Shown: positions 35,318-45,485 of the stretch, in pieces | Layout: each line of letters opens with the position of its first letter | How positions within the stretch are numbered: the first letter of the stretch is position 1 | Source of the DNA: an uncultured Rhizobium sp. | GTDB lineage: Bacteria; Pseudomonadota; Alphaproteobacteria; Rhizobiales; Rhizobiaceae | Direction: 5' to 3' | DNA: 64,000 nt | Assembly: GCA_945952415.1 (NCBI GenBank) | Contig: CAMFIF010000010.1 | Coordinates: forward strand, 62,001-126,000 | The notes under the pieces: model-generated | What the model was told of the DNA's origin: nothing | Databases searched by the model: none | The model's input: the letters and a program-made list of their open reading frames with translations, nothing else | Program-made: the position numbers and the translations under genes

Positions 35318-36216
35318 CAGCGCTGCACATGAGCGATACGAGACTGGGCGCCGACGAGATCATGGCCAGCGGAGAATATCCGCTGACCCGGCGCGACCTG
35401 TCCCAGATCGCCTCCATGATCTATTCGGATGCGGGGATCTATCTCAACGATTCCAAGGCATCGCTGGTCTATTCGCGTCTGTCGAAGCATATTCGCCAGC
35501 TGGGTCTGAGCGGCTTCCGCGAATATTGCGACCTCGTCTCCTCCCCGCAGGGCGCGGCCGAGCGCAAGGAAATGCTGTCGTTCCTGACGACCAATTTCAC
35601 CCGCTTCTTCCGGGAGAACCACCATTTCGACCATCTCCGCACCGAGGTGCTGCCGGATCTGGTCGCCCGTGCCAAGGCAGGCGGGCGCGTGCGCATCTGG
35701 TCGGCCGCCTGCTCGGACGGGCAGGAACCCTATTCGATCGCCCTGACCGTGCTTTCCGTGCTGCCCAATGCGGCCGATTACGATTTCAAGATCCTGGCGA
35801 CCGACATCGATCCGAAGATCCTGGCGCTTGCCCGGGCCGGCGCCTATGACGACTCCGCCATCGAAACCGTCTCGCCCGCCATGCGCAAGCAGTGGTTTTC
35901 GGAAAACCCGGCAAATCCGCGCCGGCGGTGGCAGGTGGATGACAAGCTGAAGCGGCTCATCACCTTCAACGAGCTCAACCTGCTCGGAAACTGGCCCTTC
36001 AAGGGTCCCTTCGACGTGATCTTCTGCCGCAACGTGGTGATCTATTTCGACGAACCCACCCAGATCCGCATCTGGTCGCGCTTTGCAGAACATCTGCCGG
36101 TCGGCGGGCACCTCTATATCGGCCATTCCGAGAGGGTGGCGGGTGAGTCCAAGGACAGCTTCGACAATATCGGCATCACCACATATCGCTACCTGGGCAA
36201 GGGAGGGAAACGCTGA
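35314..36216 (+). CDS. cheR: Chemoreceptor methyltransferase CheR
   Basis: 300 residues with the N-terminal helical domain and a SAM-dependent methyltransferase domain ([53 protein letters not shown]). It methylates receptor glutamates for adaptation. Its stop overlaps the cheB start. Confidence 0.95.
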   Translation: MTALHMSDTRLGADEIMASGEYPLTRRDLSQIASMIYSDAGIYLNDSKASLVYSRLSKHIRQLGLSGFREYCDLVSSPQGAAERKEMLSFLTTNFTRFFRENHHFDHLRTEVLPDLVARAKAGGRVRIWSAACSDGQEPYSIALTVLSVLPNAADYDFKILATDIDPKILALARAGAYDDSAIETVSPAMRKQWFSENPANPRRRWQVDDKLKRLITFNELNLLGNWPFKGPFDVIFCRNVVIYFDEPTQIRIWSRFAEHLPVGGHLYIGHSERVAGESKDSFDNIGITTYRYLGKGGKR

Positions 36217-37274
36217 TGGCACCCGCGCGCGTCCTCGTCGTTGACGATTCCCCAACCATGCGTGGCCTGATCACGGCCGTCCTGCGCTCGGATCCCGAAG
36301 TTTCCGTGGTGGGCCAGGCCAGCGATGCGCTGGAAGCCCGCGAGGCAATCAAGCAGCTGAACCCGGATGTGGTGACGCTCGACATCGAAATGCCCAACAT
36401 GAACGGGCTCGACTTCCTCGAGCGCATCATGCGGCTCAGGCCGATGCCGGTCATCATGGTGTCGAGCCTCACCCATCGTGGTGCGGAGGCAACGCTTGCC
36501 GCGCTCGAAATCGGCGCCTTCGACTGCGTCGGCAAGCCGTCTCCGGGTGAACCGCGCCCCTTCGGCGATCTCGCCGAGAAGGTGAAAGCCGCCGCCCGTT
36601 CGAACCGCGACCGCGCGGCCGGCCGGCCCTCCTCGGCTTCGCCCGCCGCTTCGGCCCCCGTCTCCGCCGCATCGAGCTATCGGGTCGGCCGCAAGATCGT
36701 CGCGATCGGTTCCTCGACCGGCGGCGTCGAGGCGCTGATCACGGTGCTTCAGAATTTTCCGGTCAACTGTCCCCCGACGGTGATCACCCAGCATATGCCG
36801 CCCACCTTCACCCGCAGCTTCGCCGAGCGGCTGAACCGGCTCTGCCGCCCGGTCGTCCAGGAGGCGACCGATGGCGCGCGGCTCGAAGTGGGCAAGATCT
36901 ATCTTGCACCCGGTGGCGAGCGCCACCTGCAAGTCACCAATTCTGCAGCTCCCTGCTGCCGTCTCGTGGAACGGGATCCGGTCAATGGCCACAGGCCTTC
37001 GGTGGATGTCCTCTTCGATTCGGTTGCCGAGCTCGCCGGCCGCAATGCGGTGGGCGTGATCCTGACCGGCATGGGTCGGGACGGGGCGGCGGGATTGCTC
37101 AAGATGCGGCACGCCGGTGCCCGCACCATTGGGCAGAACGAAAAAACCTGCGTCGTCTACGGGATGCCGCGCGTCGCCCACGAACTGGGTGCCGTCGAGC
37201 AGCAACTCCCGCTGGGGGCTATCGGGGAAGAAGTACTGAAAATCACAGCCGCCCGAAAAGAAGGGAGCGATTAA
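36216..37274 (+). CDS. cheB: Chemotaxis methylesterase CheB
   Basis: 352 residues. A receiver domain with D10/D11 and phospho-acceptor D56 ([11 protein letters not shown]) is followed by a Ser/Ala-rich linker and the methylesterase domain with catalytic Ser in AIGSSTGG, His in TQHMPPTF and Asp in TGMGRDG. It removes methyl groups from receptors and deamidates them once phosphorylated by CheA. It is one base from cheY2. Confidence 0.95.
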   Translation: MAPARVLVVDDSPTMRGLITAVLRSDPEVSVVGQASDALEAREAIKQLNPDVVTLDIEMPNMNGLDFLERIMRLRPMPVIMVSSLTHRGAEATLAALEIGAFDCVGKPSPGEPRPFGDLAEKVKAAARSNRDRAAGRPSSASPAASAPVSAASSYRVGRKIVAIGSSTGGVEALITVLQNFPVNCPPTVITQHMPPTFTRSFAERLNRLCRPVVQEATDGARLEVGKIYLAPGGERHLQVTNSAAPCCRLVERDPVNGHRPSVDVLFDSVAELAGRNAVGVILTGMGRDGAAGLLKMRHAGARTIGQNEKTCVVYGMPRVAHELGAVEQQLPLGAIGEEVLKITAARKEGSD

Positions 37275-37275
37275 A

Positions 37276-37665
37276 ATGTCTCTGGCCGAGAAAATCAAAG
37301 TTCTGATCGTCGACGATCAGGTCACCAGCCGCCTGCTGCTCAGCGATGCGCTGACACAGCTTGGCTTCAAGCAGATTACCGCCGCCGGTGACGGCGAGCA
37401 GGGAATGAAGATCATGGCGGAACAGCCGCATCATCTGGTCATTTCCGATTTCAACATGCCGAAGATGGACGGTATCGGCCTCTTGCAGGCGGTGCGATCC
37501 AACCCGACGACGAAAAAGGCGGCGTTTATCATCCTCACCGCGCAGGGTGACCGGGCCCTGGTGCAGAAGGCTGCACAGCTCGGCGCGAACAATGTTCTCG
37601 CCAAGCCCTTTACCATCGAGAAGATGAAGGCGGCCATCGAGGCCGTGTTTGGAGCGCTGAAATGA
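37276..37665 (+). CDS. cheY2: Chemotaxis response regulator CheY2
   Basis: 129 residues with the receiver residues D13/D14, D58 in [11 protein letters not shown], Thr in ILTAQGD and Lys in AKPFT. In rhizobia CheY2 is the motor-binding regulator that slows rotation. Its stop overlaps the cheD start (ATGA). Confidence 0.93.
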   Translation: MSLAEKIKVLIVDDQVTSRLLLSDALTQLGFKQITAAGDGEQGMKIMAEQPHHLVISDFNMPKMDGIGLLQAVRSNPTTKKAAFIILTAQGDRALVQKAAQLGANNVLAKPFTIEKMKAAIEAVFGALK

Positions 37666-38216
37666 CGATTGCAGGGGTTTCCAAGAGGGTCAACATCATT
37701 CAGGGCGAATACAAGGTCTCCAAAGATCCTGACGTGGTCCTGACGACCATTCTTGGATCCTGTGTCGCCGCATGCATGCGTGATCCGGTCGCCGGCATCG
37801 GCGGCATGAATCACTTCCTGTTGCCGGGTTCCGCCACCTCGATGGCTGGAGGAGGAGACGCGACCCGGTATGGCGTGCACCTGATGGAGTTGCTCATCAA
37901 CGGGCTTCTCAAGCAGGGCGCGCGGCGCGACCGGCTGGAGGCAAAGATCTTCGGCGGCGCCAAGACCATCGCCACATTCTCGAATGTCGGCGAGCAGAAT
38001 GCCCTCTTCGCGGAGCAATTCCTCCGCGATGAAGGGATCCCGATCGTGGGAAAGAGCACGGGCGGTGAGTTCGGCCGCAAGCTGGAATACTGGCCCGTCA
38101 GCGGACGTGCCCGCCAGTACCCCCTGACGGGTGCCGAAACCCAGAAGACCGTGGTGCAGGAACAGCGCCCGGCACCCGTAGCCAAGCCCGTGGAAAGCAG
38201 CATCGAGTTCTTCTGA
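37662..38216 (+). CDS. cheD: Chemoreceptor glutamine deamidase CheD
   Basis: 184 residues. The catalytic Cys is in [11 protein letters not shown] and the His in [10 protein letters not shown], as in CheD deamidases; Thr at the HLMELL-GGAKT region completes the site. It deamidates receptor glutamines. Its C-terminus ends SSIEFF. Its gene is 13 bases before cheT. Confidence 0.93.
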   Translation: MTIAGVSKRVNIIQGEYKVSKDPDVVLTTILGSCVAACMRDPVAGIGGMNHFLLPGSATSMAGGGDATRYGVHLMELLINGLLKQGARRDRLEAKIFGGAKTIATFSNVGEQNALFAEQFLRDEGIPIVGKSTGGEFGRKLEYWPVSGRARQYPLTGAETQKTVVQEQRPAPVAKPVESSIEFF

Positions 38217-38229
38217 GGCAAAGGCGGTT

Positions 38230-38619
38230 ATGGGTTCGACAGATCACAAAGTGGAGCAGAACATGGAAGAGGCATTGCCTGAAGTCCTGATGCGCATTGT
38301 CTCGGAACTGCACGATGTTGCATATCTGATCGAGCGCATCGAACCGCAGCTTCTCGACCTCGTCGATGACGTGGCCGTGCAATCCGCCGATTGCATGAAG
38401 GTGCTGCAGGGCATTGACCTTGCCGTGCAGAAGACCCGCGGTCTCGCAGAATTCATCGATACGGTGACAAGCGGCATTTCCGACGACTGGTTGGTGGATG
38501 TCAGCACCGCGGTCAGCCTGGTGAAGCTGGCGGACATGCAGAAGGCGCTGGCCGGCGCGATCCGCCACGGTCATTCCCAGCCGCTGAGCAAGGCGGCCGG
38601 GGACTTCGACTTCTTCTGA
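38230..38619 (+). CDS. cheT: CheT, CheZ-like chemotaxis phosphatase candidate
   Basis: 129 residues, mostly helical, with D63-x3-Q67 in GIDLAVQKTRG, the motif used by CheZ to dephosphorylate CheY. In Sinorhizobium CheT is the last gene of the che operon, implicated in signal termination. It ends GDFDFF, an aromatic tail like that of CheD (SSIEFF). The rest does not resemble CheZ closely. Confidence 0.8.
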   Translation: MGSTDHKVEQNMEEALPEVLMRIVSELHDVAYLIERIEPQLLDLVDDVAVQSADCMKVLQGIDLAVQKTRGLAEFIDTVTSGISDDWLVDVSTAVSLVKLADMQKALAGAIRHGHSQPLSKAAGDFDFF

Positions 38620-38662
38620 CAAGCGGGTCGAAAGGGGCGGCATGCCCCTCTCTTCAGGGGGC

Positions 38663-38685
38663 GGGCGACGAGCGTCGCCCCTTTT
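38663..38685 (+). terminator. Terminator after cheT
   Basis: The stem GGGCGAC/GTCGCCC with loop GAGC is followed by CTTTT. It lies 44 bases past cheT and before fliF, so it ends the che transcript or attenuates read-through into fliF. Confidence 0.75.
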
Positions 38686-38812
38686 GCCGACGTTCCCGGT
38701 AAGGGACGCCGGCCGGATCGGGCCGCTGCGAAACGTTCGCGCAAGCTTCGATTCCTAAGGTTCTTCGCAGTGTCACAGGACTATTCTCTCTGATTGACGG
38801 TGCGAGAACAGA

Positions 38813-40492
38813 ATGAATCTGTTAAATCAATTACTTCAGGTTTCAAAGAACCTAGCGGGGCTCGGTCAGGCGAAGCTTATGGCGCTGATCGGCGTGGGCA
38901 TCGTCTCCATCCTCCTGGTCCTGGCGGCCGGCTTTTATGTCAACAAGCCCGCTTACGAGACCCTTTATGTGGGATTGGAAACCAGCGATCTGAACCAGAT
39001 CAGCGTCGCGCTTTCCGAAGCGAATGTGGATTTCCAGGTCGGTACGGATGGCAAGAGCATCCAGGTGGCTGCCGGCACGACCGGCAAGGCGCGCCTGCTG
39101 CTTGCCGAAAAGGGCCTCCCGAACAGCTCCAATGCCGGTTATGAACTTTTCGACAATGTCGGCTCCCTCGGCCTGACCTCCTTCATGCAGGAAGTGACCC
39201 GCGTTCGTGCGCTGGAAGGTGAAATCGCACGCACCATCCAGACCATCCAGGGCATTTCCGCAGCCCGCGTTCACATCGTCATGCCCGATGTCGGCAATTT
39301 CCGCCGCGGCGAGCAGAAACCGACCGCATCGGTGATGATCCGCGCCACGGCCCAGGCCGGGCGCAAGGCAGCACCGTCGATCCGCCACCTCGTCGCCTCG
39401 GCCGTCCCGGGTCTCGAAGCCGACGACGTGACCGTGCTCGATTCGACCGGCCAGCTTCTCGCCTCCGGCGAAGAGGGCGGCAATGGCACCATGGCAAAGA
39501 ATCTCGGCGTGGTGCAGCAGGTGCAGGAAGAGATCGAAACCAATATCGACAAGGCGCTTTCGCCCTTCCTCGGCATGGACAACTTCCGCTCCAGCGTCAC
39601 CGCCCAGCTCAACACCGACGTCCAGCAGATCCAGGAAACCACCTACGATCCGGAATCCCGCGTCGAGCGGTCGGTTCGCGTCACCAAGGAAGCGCAGAAG
39701 TCCCAGTCCAAGCAGAGCGACAATGCCGCAACCGTGGAGCAGAACGTGCCCCAGGGCGCGCCCGCAAGCGGCGGCGGCGGCCCGGAATCCTCCGACCAGC
39801 AGGACAAGAAGGAAGAGCAGACCAATTACGAGATCAACAGCAAGACCGTTGCCACCACGCGCAACAGCTATCGTCTTGAGAAGATCTCGGTTGCGGTCGT
39901 GGTCAACAAGGGCAGGCTTGCCAAGATGGTCGGCGAACCCGCCGACCAGGCCAAGATCGACGCCTATCTCGCCGAAATGCAGAAGATCGTCAGCTCGGCC
40001 GCCGGCCTCGACAAGAACCGCGGCGACGTGGTGACGGTCACCGCCATGGACTTCCTCGACGAACAGCTCCTCGATGAAGCGGCCACCGGCCCCGGCGTCA
40101 TGGATATGCTGAGCCGCAACCTCGCCGGCATCATCAATTCGCTGGCCTTCCTCGGTGTCGCCTTCGTCATCATCTGGATGGGTGTCCGCCCCATCGTCCG
40201 GGCCGTCAGTGCCACCCCGCCGGCAACCGTCGGCGCAGAGGGCGAGGAAAGCACCCTCGAACTGCCGGACTTCACCCCCAGCATGGGCAATACCGGCGGC
40301 GGCCTGATGGATGGCTTCGGCTCCGACTTCGGCTTCGACAGCGCCGACGAAGTGCTGGGTCTCGATGCGGATGGCGGCTTCAACCGCAAGGTCAAGGAAG
40401 GGCCGGAAAAGCGACTTGCCCGCATGGTGGAAATCAGCGAGGAGCGCGCCGCAAAGATCCTGCGCAAATGGGCGACCGAAAAGGCCGCCTGA
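38813..40492 (+). CDS. fliF: Flagellar MS-ring protein FliF
   Basis: 559 residues with the two membrane segments of FliF (about residues 24-46 and 439-460) and the periplasmic ring-building domains between (YETLYVGLETSDLNQI, GLTSFMQEVTRVRALEGEIARTI). The C-terminus (LARMVEISEERAAKILRKW) is the FliG-binding tail. It forms the MS ring, the base of the motor. About 190 bases separate it from cheT. Confidence 0.95.
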   Translation: MNLLNQLLQVSKNLAGLGQAKLMALIGVGIVSILLVLAAGFYVNKPAYETLYVGLETSDLNQISVALSEANVDFQVGTDGKSIQVAAGTTGKARLLLAEKGLPNSSNAGYELFDNVGSLGLTSFMQEVTRVRALEGEIARTIQTIQGISAARVHIVMPDVGNFRRGEQKPTASVMIRATAQAGRKAAPSIRHLVASAVPGLEADDVTVLDSTGQLLASGEEGGNGTMAKNLGVVQQVQEEIETNIDKALSPFLGMDNFRSSVTAQLNTDVQQIQETTYDPESRVERSVRVTKEAQKSQSKQSDNAATVEQNVPQGAPASGGGGPESSDQQDKKEEQTNYEINSKTVATTRNSYRLEKISVAVVVNKGRLAKMVGEPADQAKIDAYLAEMQKIVSSAAGLDKNRGDVVTVTAMDFLDEQLLDEAATGPGVMDMLSRNLAGIINSLAFLGVAFVIIWMGVRPIVRAVSATPPATVGAEGEESTLELPDFTPSMGNTGGGLMDGFGSDFGFDSADEVLGLDADGGFNRKVKEGPEKRLARMVEISEERAAKILRKWATEKAA

Positions 40493-41163
40493 TCAGGGAA
40501 GAAGCCGCATCACGATCCCGGGCCCGCCGCCAAGGCGGGCCTCTTCCGTCCGGCGTGAGCGAGGCGAGGGAGGGGGCGGTTGCGCCGCTTCAATAAATAC
40601 AATCTATGATACAATCATCGGGCGCTGAAATTGCTGTATAACTGAAAAGCACTCACAATCCCAAAGGTTTACAGTCGCTTAAGGTTCGAGGCAAAGCGCA
40701 GGCTAATGGCAAACGAATAAAGCTGAAAAGTTTACCTTCCGCTTTTGGGAAGTTGTCTTTCGTTGTTCTCAGTGTCATTTTCTACAAAAAACCGGATACT
40801 GATATCTATTTCTTGTCCCGTAATGCGGAAATTTATCTGGAAGGTTGTCTATTCATATTTATTGCAGCGCGCAATGCAGCCCCTGATCAGCCTCGCTATA
40901 CTGAAGTCTGGTATGTTTTTTAGCTAAATCCTGTTGCCGCGAATCGTAAGCTGAATTATTCTGGCAAGACGGATTCGTGGGTGCCTCAGGCTTTGTGGCG
41001 GTTGAAATCGGCGTTCCCAGGGTGCATCACGATGGCAGCAGGTGTGAGTCGGCTTGCGGCCAAGGCGGTTTCCAGGCCAAGGCTGGAGCGGCTTCCTGCA
41101 ATCGGATTCGAGCCGGCCGGTACGGGATGGGGGCATTCCCGAGGACGGCGAGGGGGCAGTTGA
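40493..41163. promoter_or_regulatory. Long A/T-rich region before visN
   Basis: 670 bases with no gene. The stem GGCCCGCC/GGCGGGCC (40521-40541) is a likely terminator of fliF. From about 40590 to 40930 the sequence is much richer in A and T than the rest, as expected for a regulated promoter region of a master motility regulator. A small frame at 40745-40927 is not credible as a gene. Confidence 0.5.
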
Positions 41164-41910
41164 ATGGAGATGGAGATCTTGCAGGCGGAACAGGCAGGGC
41201 GTGGCAGAACGCCGGCGCTGCGCAGTGCTGCTTCGAAGACGCCCACGCGCGCGCAGGTCATTGCGCGGCTGGCGGCGATGACGAAGCCCTCGCAATTGCC
41301 GCAGGCCCTGTCGTTGCTCTGTGATTATGCCGGCGCCTCCCACTTTCTGCTGGTGCGCTGCGACCTCATACAGGATCCCGGTCTCGATTTCGTCGTCTCC
41401 TCCAACTGGCCCTTCGATCTGGTGCGGGTGGTTGCGGGCCTGATCGCCGGGGACTATGCGCGCAGCACCGAGCTGGAAAAATGCATGGCGCTGCTTCAGC
41501 CGGGTTTCGTCTCCTTCCCGGATGACATCGACCTGCCGCCGGAAACCAGCCGCCAGTATTGCAGCCTGACCTTCAATGTCGGCCGCACCCGGCTGTCCCT
41601 CATGCTGATCTATGCGGATGGTTTCATCCTCTCGCCGGACCGTCTGCGCGATGTTGGCCTGATGGCCGGCTACATGCGCAGCTTCGCCGAAGCCTCGGTG
41701 CATAAGGGCGAGCGCGACTGTGACCTCACCGAACGCGAGATCGAGTGCCTCTACTGGATTGCCGAAGGCAAGACGAGCGATGAGATCGCGGTCATTCTGG
41801 GCATCTCGCGCAACACGATCAACAATTACATCACCAGCGTGATGCGCAAGACGGCGACGAAGACGCGGTCCGAGGCCATCGCCTACGCCGTCAGGAACAA
41901 CCTTGTTTAA
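41164..41910 (+). CDS. visN: LuxR-type motility regulator VisN
   Basis: 248 residues. The N-terminal ligand-like domain (residues about 25-175) precedes a C-terminal GerE/LuxR helix-turn-helix (TEREIECLYWIAEGKTSDEIAVILGISRNTI). In Sinorhizobium VisN and VisR act together as the global regulators of flagellar genes. The start has a GAGGGGG site. It is followed by visR after only ten bases. Confidence 0.9.
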   Translation: MEMEILQAEQAGRGRTPALRSAASKTPTRAQVIARLAAMTKPSQLPQALSLLCDYAGASHFLLVRCDLIQDPGLDFVVSSNWPFDLVRVVAGLIAGDYARSTELEKCMALLQPGFVSFPDDIDLPPETSRQYCSLTFNVGRTRLSLMLIYADGFILSPDRLRDVGLMAGYMRSFAEASVHKGERDCDLTEREIECLYWIAEGKTSDEIAVILGISRNTINNYITSVMRKTATKTRSEAIAYAVRNNLV

Positions 41911-41920
41911 GGGGCCGAAC

Positions 41921-42667
41921 ATGGGATTTCCGCAGGATAACGGGGCGGATGGTTCAGCCGGCGTCACGACATTGCGAGTTTCCCGTTTTTCCAGCCGGTC
42001 CGATCTCTTCCCCCGCCTCGTCCTCATGCAGAAATCCATCAATGCGCGCCATTTTGCGGTGCTGCGCGTCGGTGGTTCGGGCACGCCCAACAAGCGCAAG
42101 CTGATCTGCGAACTCGAGAATTTCGGTCCCAACAACACCGTCATCACCAAGCAGCTTTTCGATGCCTATGGCGAGCAGATGCTGCAGCATATCGAAACCT
42201 CGCTGCTGCCGCTGATGTGGAATGGCCGCGACGATGCCAGCACCGCCGAGGCGCCGGAATTCGCGCCCCTTTCGGTGCGGCTCAAGGGCCGTGTCCTGCC
42301 CTTTTCGGGTATGGCCCTTCCGGTTCGCCTGGGGGCCGTCGGCAATGGCTTTGTCGTCTTCACCGCACCCTATCTGGATCTCGCCGGCGACACGATCCTC
42401 GAACTTCACGGCAAGGCCTGCCAGGTCATGACCGATCTTCTCTCGCTGGACGACCGGCGGCAGAACACGTCGGAGGCGCTCAGCGAGCGTGAGATTGCCT
42501 GCCTGCAGCTTGCCGGCGACGGCCGGATCAGCGAAGAAATCGCCGAGAATCTCGGTCTCTCGGTCCATACGGTCAATGCCTATCTGGGCTCGGCCACTGA
42601 CAAGCTCGATGCGGTGAACCGCATACAGGCCATCGCCAAGGCCATTCGTCTCGGTTTTATTAGCTGA
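41921..42667 (+). CDS. visR: LuxR-type motility regulator VisR
   Basis: 248 residues from the ATG at 41921; a TTG at 41903 in the same frame overlaps visN. The C-terminal LuxR helix-turn-helix is SEREIACLQLAGDGRISEEIAENLGLSVHTVNAYL. It probably forms a heteromer with VisN to activate the next regulator, Rem, which lies outside the window. Confidence 0.9.
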   Translation: MGFPQDNGADGSAGVTTLRVSRFSSRSDLFPRLVLMQKSINARHFAVLRVGGSGTPNKRKLICELENFGPNNTVITKQLFDAYGEQMLQHIETSLLPLMWNGRDDASTAEAPEFAPLSVRLKGRVLPFSGMALPVRLGAVGNGFVVFTAPYLDLAGDTILELHGKACQVMTDLLSLDDRRQNTSEALSEREIACLQLAGDGRISEEIAENLGLSVHTVNAYLGSATDKLDAVNRIQAIAKAIRLGFIS

Positions 42668-42963
42668 TCGGCACCAATCACGTATTTGTGAACAGAGCCG
42701 CCTGTGCGGAGGGTTAACCCATCCTTTCTGCCAGCCTGAAATCTTGTCGTTGGAATAATTGATATAATACAGGCGCTTAGCCCATCCCTTTCCGCATGGT
42801 TCCCTGTGAGCCAGGCGATGGGCAAAGGCCCGCGCCGAAGCGAAGCCGGCCGCGGCAAGCATCCGTTCATCCTATGATGGTTTATTCACATAGCTGTTCC
42901 GGAGAAATTCATTTTGTCCGTGATAGCAACGAGATGTGCCGTAACGGGACGATGGAGGGGTTC
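42668..42963. other. Region between visR and the next gene
   Basis: About 300 bases with no gene. The promoter of the next two coupled genes should lie here. A GGAGGGG ribosome-binding site precedes the ATG at 42964. Confidence 0.4.
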
Positions 42964-43446
42964 ATGAAAGTCGCGCTGTCTCTGTTTGTAGGATTGGTTT
43001 CGCTGGTTGCGCCGCTGGTGGCGCCGGCCCATGCGGAGGACGTTCTATTCCGGGTGCAATCCAAGGATGGCAGCCATGCCCTGGATGTAACCGCCGCCGA
43101 ACTCGCCAAGTTCCAGATGCACCATTACAAGGCGGTGCTGCCCGGCGGCGCCGGCGCGGTGCAGGAGGTAGGCGGTCCGCTTTTGCGCGACGTGCTTTCG
43201 GCGGCCGGCGTTTCCGGCAGCAAGATCACCGCTCGGGCGCTGGATGGCTATGAGCTCGATATCCCGATCGAGGATGTGCAGAATTACGACGTGCTGGCCG
43301 CCACCGAAGTGGATGGCAAGACGCTGTCCGTGCGCGACCGCGGTCCGGCCTGGATCGTCTATCCCACCGTCGATCATCCCGAGCTGAAGGATGCCCTCTA
43401 TGAGGCTCGCAGCGTCTGGCAGATCAAGGAGCTCATCGTCGAATGA
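42964..43446 (+). CDS. Periplasmic molybdopterin-fold protein without Cys
   Basis: 160 residues with a signal peptide (MKVALSLFVGLVSLVAPLVAPAHA). The mature part matches the molybdopterin-binding fold of sulfite-oxidase-like enzymes (GGPLLRDVLSAAGV, RALDGYELDIPIEDV, GPAWIVYP) but contains no cysteine at all, so it cannot coordinate molybdenum by the usual Cys. It may serve as a sensor or carrier. Its stop overlaps the start of the GGDEF-EAL gene, so the two are translated together, which suggests that it passes a periplasmic signal to that protein. Confidence 0.75.
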   Translation: MKVALSLFVGLVSLVAPLVAPAHAEDVLFRVQSKDGSHALDVTAAELAKFQMHHYKAVLPGGAGAVQEVGGPLLRDVLSAAGVSGSKITARALDGYELDIPIEDVQNYDVLAATEVDGKTLSVRDRGPAWIVYPTVDHPELKDALYEARSVWQIKELIVE

Positions 43447-45410
43447 TGAGACCGGAACTGCGCCGACTTCTGCCTCTGCTCCGCTTTCCCGCCATCATCC
43501 TGCTGATCGGCGGGATGCTGGTATGGAGCGAGCTGGGCCTCGGCGCAGTCAGTGCCAATATCAGCCAGCGACTGTTCTTTTCGGGCCGTCTGGAAGAAAG
43601 CGCCCGTTTCGAAACGGAGATGAACCGCTTCTTCGAAGTGGCTGAACTCTACGCATCGGGCGATCCCACCATCACGCTCGACAATGTCAACCTCGCGCTG
43701 AACCTCATGTGGTCGCGCGCCAATGTGATGAATTCGCCATCTTTCCGCCAGGCCATTCCCAGCGAACAGCAGGACAAGACCCTGATCAGCGAGATCGTGA
43801 CCGATCTGCCCGCCTTCGATCGGGGCGTGCAGCAGCTGAAGCGGGGCGAGCCAGCCAGCTTCAAGCCGCTGGAATCGCTGCAGCGCCGCTATTCCGGACG
43901 GCTTGCGGCCTTCGGCGAGCTTGCCTGGAACGCGCGCCAGCGCCGCATGGCGCAAAGCGTGGAGACGGGCCTGCAAAGTGTCGATGCATTGCGCTGGATC
44001 CAGACCGGCTTCGGGGCCGTAAGCGCCCTTGCCATTGCCTATGTGCTGGCGGAGCTGGTGCTGTCTCGCCGCCTCAACGGCAAGCTCAACCGGCTGGTGG
44101 CCGAAAAGCAGCGTCTTCTGCGTACCGACCAGCTGACGGGCATCAGCAACCGCTTCCATTTCGAAGAGGTGCTGGACGAGAAGATCCGCGCTGCCGATCT
44201 CGAATTCTCCGTGATCTATTTCGATCTCGACGGCTTCAAGAAGGTCAATGACGAGCACGGCCATGCGGCGGGCGATGCGCTGCTGCGCCATGTCGCGACC
44301 GCTCTCGGCGGGCAGATCGGCCGCAACGATATTGCCGCGCGCTTTGGCGGCGATGAATTTGCCGTTCTTCTCACGGGCACGCTTGCGCGGGCTGAAGCCT
44401 ATGCCACGCGTGCGCTCACCCTCATTTGCGAACAGAATTACAGCGACCTGCCGAAACTCACCATTTCCGCCAGCGCCGGTATCTGCCATGCGGCCGAGCA
44501 GGAGGGCCCGCCCAATCCCGACGTACTGAAGCGCCGCGCCGATATAGCGCTCTACAGCGCCAAGGCCGCAGGCCGCAATTGCGTGCGCACCTTCGTGCCC
44601 GACATGAACGGTGAATATGAGCGCCGCCGCATCCTCGATGCGGATATTGAAAAGGCGATCTATAATGGAGAGATCCATGTGGCCTATCAGCCCGTGGTGC
44701 GCCTGTCCGATCGCAAGACCCATTATGTCGAGGCGCTGGTGCGCTGGAACCATCCCGCACTCGGGGCGATCGACGCCATGGAGATCGTCGAAAGCGCGGT
44801 GCGGCGCCAGACGATCCAGTCCCTGACCCTTGTTGTGGTGCGCCAGGCATTGGCGACCTACAGCCGCCTGCGCCAGGTCGGTCGCGCCGTGCCCATGTGC
44901 GTCAATGTCACGCCCGGCCTTCTCGCCATGCCCACCTTCGGCCCGGCCGTGGCAGCCCTTCTCTATGAATATGAAATGCCGCTCGGCGCGCTCTATCTGG
45001 AAATCACCGAAGACGGCGAACTGCACGATACGGAGGTCATCGAGGACAATCTGCGTATTCTCCGGCTCGCCGGGGCGCTGATGGCGGTGGATGATTTCGG
45101 CCGGGCCTTCTCCAATGTCTCGCGGCTGACCTCCCTCGATTTCCGCATGCTGAAGCTGGACCGGGTTCTGACCGCACCGGTCGCCCATTCGGACCGGGCA
45201 CGCCAGATCATCGAAAGCACGGATCGCATGGCGATTGCGCTGGGCGCCGAGACCGTCTGCGAGGGTGTAGAAACCGAGGAACAGGCAATCGCCCTGTCCG
45301 AAATCGGCATCGAATTTGGCCAGGGCTATCATCTGGGTGGCCCCATGCCTCCCGACCGGCTCCATGCCTTCCTGTCGGCAAGCGCGATGCCGGACGAAAA
45401 GAAGCACTGA
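43443..45410 (+). CDS. Membrane GGDEF-EAL protein (c-di-GMP turnover)
   Basis: 655 residues. Two membrane helices (about 14-34 and 195-214) enclose a periplasmic domain of about 160 residues. The GGDEF domain has an intact ARFGGDEFAV, but the product-inhibition site reads G-R-N-D instead of R-x-x-D. The EAL domain has EALVRW, NVTPGLL, EITEDGEL, DDFGRAFSN, KLDRVL, EGVETEEQ and GQGYHLGGP, so the metal- and substrate-binding residues look complete. It could make or degrade c-di-GMP; the balance cannot be told. It lies between visR and the flhB group. Confidence 0.9.
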   Translation: MMRPELRRLLPLLRFPAIILLIGGMLVWSELGLGAVSANISQRLFFSGRLEESARFETEMNRFFEVAELYASGDPTITLDNVNLALNLMWSRANVMNSPSFRQAIPSEQQDKTLISEIVTDLPAFDRGVQQLKRGEPASFKPLESLQRRYSGRLAAFGELAWNARQRRMAQSVETGLQSVDALRWIQTGFGAVSALAIAYVLAELVLSRRLNGKLNRLVAEKQRLLRTDQLTGISNRFHFEEVLDEKIRAADLEFSVIYFDLDGFKKVNDEHGHAAGDALLRHVATALGGQIGRNDIAARFGGDEFAVLLTGTLARAEAYATRALTLICEQNYSDLPKLTISASAGICHAAEQEGPPNPDVLKRRADIALYSAKAAGRNCVRTFVPDMNGEYERRRILDADIEKAIYNGEIHVAYQPVVRLSDRKTHYVEALVRWNHPALGAIDAMEIVESAVRRQTIQSLTLVVVRQALATYSRLRQVGRAVPMCVNVTPGLLAMPTFGPAVAALLYEYEMPLGALYLEITEDGELHDTEVIEDNLRILRLAGALMAVDDFGRAFSNVSRLTSLDFRMLKLDRVLTAPVAHSDRARQIIESTDRMAIALGAETVCEGVETEEQAIALSEIGIEFGQGYHLGGPMPPDRLHAFLSASAMPDEKKH

Positions 45411-45430
45411 AAGCCTCAAGACCCTGCAAT

Positions 45431-45460
45431 GAAAAGGGCCGCACAAGGCGTGCGGCCCGG
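45431..45460. terminator. Bidirectional terminator
   Basis: GGGCCGCAC-AAGGC-GTGCGGCCC (45436-45458), with a T run on the minus strand after it, separates two convergent genes. Confidence 0.8.
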
Positions 45461-45485
45461 GGGTCGATGCTTGAATGTGTCAGCC

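Noticed and set aside
40745..40927. Small plus-strand frame in the A/T-rich region before visN
   Set aside because: The composition is that of A/T-rich non-coding DNA, with no ribosome-binding site. It is more likely promoter DNA.
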